From Fimenecus sp963624605 (GTDB lineage Bacteria > Bacillota > Clostridia > Oscillospirales > Acutalibacteraceae), in assembly GCA_963624605.1 (NCBI GenBank), contig CAVFQD010000021.1, forward strand, positions 1 through 25,869: a DNA stretch of 25,869 bases, in the 5' to 3' direction. The notes below the pieces were generated by a model. That model did not search any database, had not been told where the DNA came from, and saw nothing but the letters and a program-made list of their open reading frames with translations. The translations under genes and the position numbers were made by a program. Below, piece by piece: positions 24,360-25,869 of this stretch (the first letter of the stretch is position 1; each line of letters starts with the position of its first letter).

Positions 24360-24896
24360 TTATTTTCCGGCATCATACTGCCCTGCCGACATAAATTCGG
24401 CTTTTCTGTTCTCAAGCTGATTTATGCTGATTTTTTTGTTACGGTTAAGGCGTTTTAAATTTTTAACGGCTGTAATAAAGCAAATTATAAGGATTGCGGT
24501 AGTTGAAAGGAACAGTATCCGTGAAAACGCCATAAATATTCCGGTTATATACGCCGCCGCTTTTCTCGGATTTCCGGCGTCGCTGATAAGCATAAGGTCG
24601 AAAAATTCATTTGATATAATTCTAAAAACAACGGCAAGTACAATTGCAACGGCATAGACCGCAACTACTACCGCCAGCGACTTTAAAAGCTCGCGCTTTC
24701 TCTCGGAATAATTTTTACCTATCTCGTTGTACTTTGATATATATTCGGACCGAGTCATACGCACCTCTTTGTTAAGGAAGTCCATATTCTCACCGTAAAG
24801 CTCTTTGAGATATGTACGGTCCATTTTCTCGCTCTCTGAGAAGGTGTCGATATTGTCAATACCGTAGCGGTCGGTTTCATTCACCTGCGAGTTCAT
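24360..24896 (-). CDS. Two-TM cytoplasmic-helix protein, paralogue A
   Basis: A 178-aa protein with an acidic N-terminal region, a conserved helical block at about 18-70 (D-T-F-x-E, L-Y-G-E-N-M-D, K-E-V-R-M-T-R-S-E-Y), membrane helices at about 72-93 and 117-145, and a C-terminal block ending A-G-Q-Y-D. The next gene upstream encodes a clear paralogue with the same blocks. The ATG at 24896 overlaps a 15-codon upstream ORF by four bases (ATGA) and has a poor ribosome site of its own. This suggests translational coupling or a frameshift that cut off the original N-terminus. Function unknown; the neighbours are also membrane proteins. Confidence 0.7.
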   Translation of the reverse strand: MNSQVNETDRYGIDNIDTFSESEKMDRTYLKELYGENMDFLNKEVRMTRSEYISKYNEIGKNYSERKRELLKSLAVVVAVYAVAIVLAVVFRIISNEFFDLMLISDAGNPRKAAAYITGIFMAFSRILFLSTTAILIICFITAVKNLKRLNRNKKISINQLENRKAEFMSAGQYDAGK

Positions 24897-24940
24897 ACCT
24901 TATTTTCATCAAAAGCTCCGCTGTTATTCTTTTCTGCCAT
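24893..24940 (-). other. 15-codon upstream ORF with strong ribosome site, overlapping paralogue A
   Basis: ATG at 24940 lies seven bases after GAGGGG and encodes M-A-E-K-N-N-S-G-A-F-D-E-N-K-V before TGA at 24893-24895. Its beginning resembles that of paralogue B (M-K-E-K-N-N-K). A single inserted base near 24899 would fuse it to paralogue A. It is either the real N-terminus of that protein separated by a frameshift, or a coupling leader peptide. Confidence 0.5.
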
Positions 24941-24951
24941 AAGTACACCCC

Positions 24952-25518
24952 TCAGGATTTTACATCATACTGACCCTCTGCCATACATTCCTTTTTGCGT
25001 TTTTCAAGCTTGTCAATAGCCTGCTTCCTTGACTGCTGTCCGTCCCTTATGCGTTTGAGTAATGTAAGTAAAAAGAATATAAATACGGGTGCAGAGATTA
25101 TAAGCACCCACCTGTGCAATATCATAAACGCCGAAGCGACAACCGCTTCGTCCGAGCCTCCGGTTTCTCCAAGTCTGCTTGAAATTATCAAAAATACTGT
25201 AGAAATAAGCAGTGTAATACTGAAAAGCAAGGTCAGAAACAAGAGACTTTTGAAGGTTCCTTCCATTTCTTTTTTATAATTTTCCTGTATTTGATTGTAC
25301 TCGGCTATATACTGTGCCCTCGTCATACGGATTTCCTTGACAAGCATATCCATATCATCGCCATACAGCGCAGAAAGATATTCGCGCTCTATCTTGTCGT
25401 TTTCGGCGAAGGTATCGGTATTGCTGCCGTAATATATTTCACTCAGCGAAGGTTTATTTTCAGGTGTTTTGTCGTTTTTAGTATTTTCAGAGAGTATTTT
25501 ATTATTTTTTTCTTTCAT
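24952..25518 (-). CDS. Two-TM cytoplasmic-helix protein, paralogue B
   Basis: A 188-aa protein starting at ATG 25518, chosen because GGAGGGG precedes it; an upstream in-frame ATG at 25545 falls within the -10 region. It has a polar N-terminus (1-40), the block D-T-F-A-E, L-Y-G-D-D-M-D, K-E-I-R-M-T-R-A-Q-Y, two membrane helices (about 90-112 and 128-155), and a C-terminal block L-E-K-R-K-x-E-C-M-A-E-G-Q-Y-D. The same blocks in the same order occur in the gene downstream, so this is a tandem duplication. First gene of the small operon. I do not recognise the family. Confidence 0.75.
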   Translation of the reverse strand: MKEKNNKILSENTKNDKTPENKPSLSEIYYGSNTDTFAENDKIEREYLSALYGDDMDMLVKEIRMTRAQYIAEYNQIQENYKKEMEGTFKSLLFLTLLFSITLLISTVFLIISSRLGETGGSDEAVVASAFMILHRWVLIISAPVFIFFLLTLLKRIRDGQQSRKQAIDKLEKRKKECMAEGQYDVKS

Positions 25519-25536
25519 ATTATCCCCTCCGATTTC

Positions 25537-25565
25537 AATATACATTTAATTTTTCAAATTGTCAA
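25537..25565 (-). promoter_or_regulatory. Promoter of the small membrane-protein operon
   Basis: Minus-strand TTGACA (25565-25560), 17-nt spacer, TATATT (25542-25537) with a preceding TG. The start codon lies about 19 nt downstream of the -10 box. Confidence 0.75.
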
Positions 25566-25601
25566 GGCAATTCATCAAAATATACATTATGCATTTGCAA
25601 C

Positions 25602-25633
25602 AAAAAAGCACCGACAAATTTGTCAGTGCTTTG
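25602..25633 (-). terminator. Terminator of the partial gene at the right edge
   Basis: On the minus strand AAAGCACTGACAAA pairs with TTTGTCGGTGCTTT (one U-G pair), followed by a T-run. It ends the transcript entering from the right and lies upstream of the operon promoter. Confidence 0.85.
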
Positions 25634-25656
25634 AAAATATGCGTATTATTTGTATT

Positions 25657-25869
25657 TTATTTCTTGGCTTTTGAGCTTTCCCCTGCGTCAATGAGAAGGT
25701 TTGCACCCGAGAGAATAACAAGACCGATGAATATTACCAGCATTATTACCCAAGCGGAGCTTAAATTGAAAGTGGATACGCTTGCAATATACGGCAAAAG
25801 CATCTTCATAAGAGCCGACTCAAAGAAATTTCCGAGATTTACCGTGCCGCTTACAATCGGTGCGGAAAC
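25657..25869 (-). CDS. C-terminal fragment of a membrane protein, cut by the window edge
   Basis: Seventy codons to a TAA at 25657-25659 are open to the window edge; the start lies outside. The product has an amphipathic stretch (about 1-38), a hydrophobic helix (about 39-58: W-V-I-M-L-V-I-F-I-G-L-V-I-L) and a basic tail ending S-S-K-A-K-K. A terminator follows. The family cannot be told from this fragment. Confidence 0.65.
   Translation of the reverse strand, partial: VSAPIVSGTVNLGNFFESALMKMLLPYIASVSTFNLSSAWVIMLVIFIGLVILSGANLLIDAGESSKAKK

Overview
The window looks like the chromosome of a low-to-mid GC, spore-forming clostridial Firmicute, probably an Oscillospiraceae/Ruminococcaceae-type gut bacterium. 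The evidence is Gram-positive Shine-Dalgarno sites (AGGAGG/GGAGG), consensus sigma-A promoters, a SleB-type cortex-lytic enzyme, and an MgtC and RlmB complement typical of the group. The species cannot be fixed from sequence alone. No CRISPR array, IS transposase, tRNA or prophage was found.

Left edge (1-396): two consensus promoters in tandem on the minus strand feed a leader that contains an rRNA-leader-like (boxA-type) sequence. An rRNA operon probably lies just left of base 1. Reading away from it is sleB (397-1107). From 1169 to 6331, mostly on the minus strand, come a small membrane protein, a zinc-ribbon/TM/TPR-like protein, a half-size EamA transporter, a plus-strand XRE regulator and a two-domain GT2 glycosyltransferase.

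6426-11038 (minus) is one operon: rlmB, a large acidic-N-terminus membrane protein, and an MgtC/SapB protein. The large protein follows the P-type ATPase fold order but lacks the family's signature residues, so it reads as a pseudo-P-type ATPase coupled to an MgtC-family gene.

11221-21953 is a metabolic neighbourhood. On the minus strand, a class III PLP aminotransferase is followed by a two-domain class II aldolase whose second domain has lost its metal ligands. Next come a 591-aa membrane protein with an extracytoplasmic beta-repeat region and a FabG-like reductase. On the plus strand, a consensus promoter overlapping a 20-bp palindrome drives a five-gene operon: SCP2-like protein, second class III aminotransferase, split transketolase (N and C subunits), second SCP2-like protein. 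The pairing of transaminases, a C2-ketol transferase, an aldolase and a reductase with two putative hydrophobic-ligand-binding proteins matches no pathway I can name and is the best candidate for an undescribed system.

22117-25869 (minus) is a fast-evolving stretch of small secreted and membrane proteins. It holds an in-frame stop, at least one clear frameshift, two further suspected ones, a tandem paralogue pair, a repeat-like element that supplies the end of one ORF, and the C-terminus of a membrane protein cut by the window edge. Decay and sequencing or assembly error are both possible explanations.
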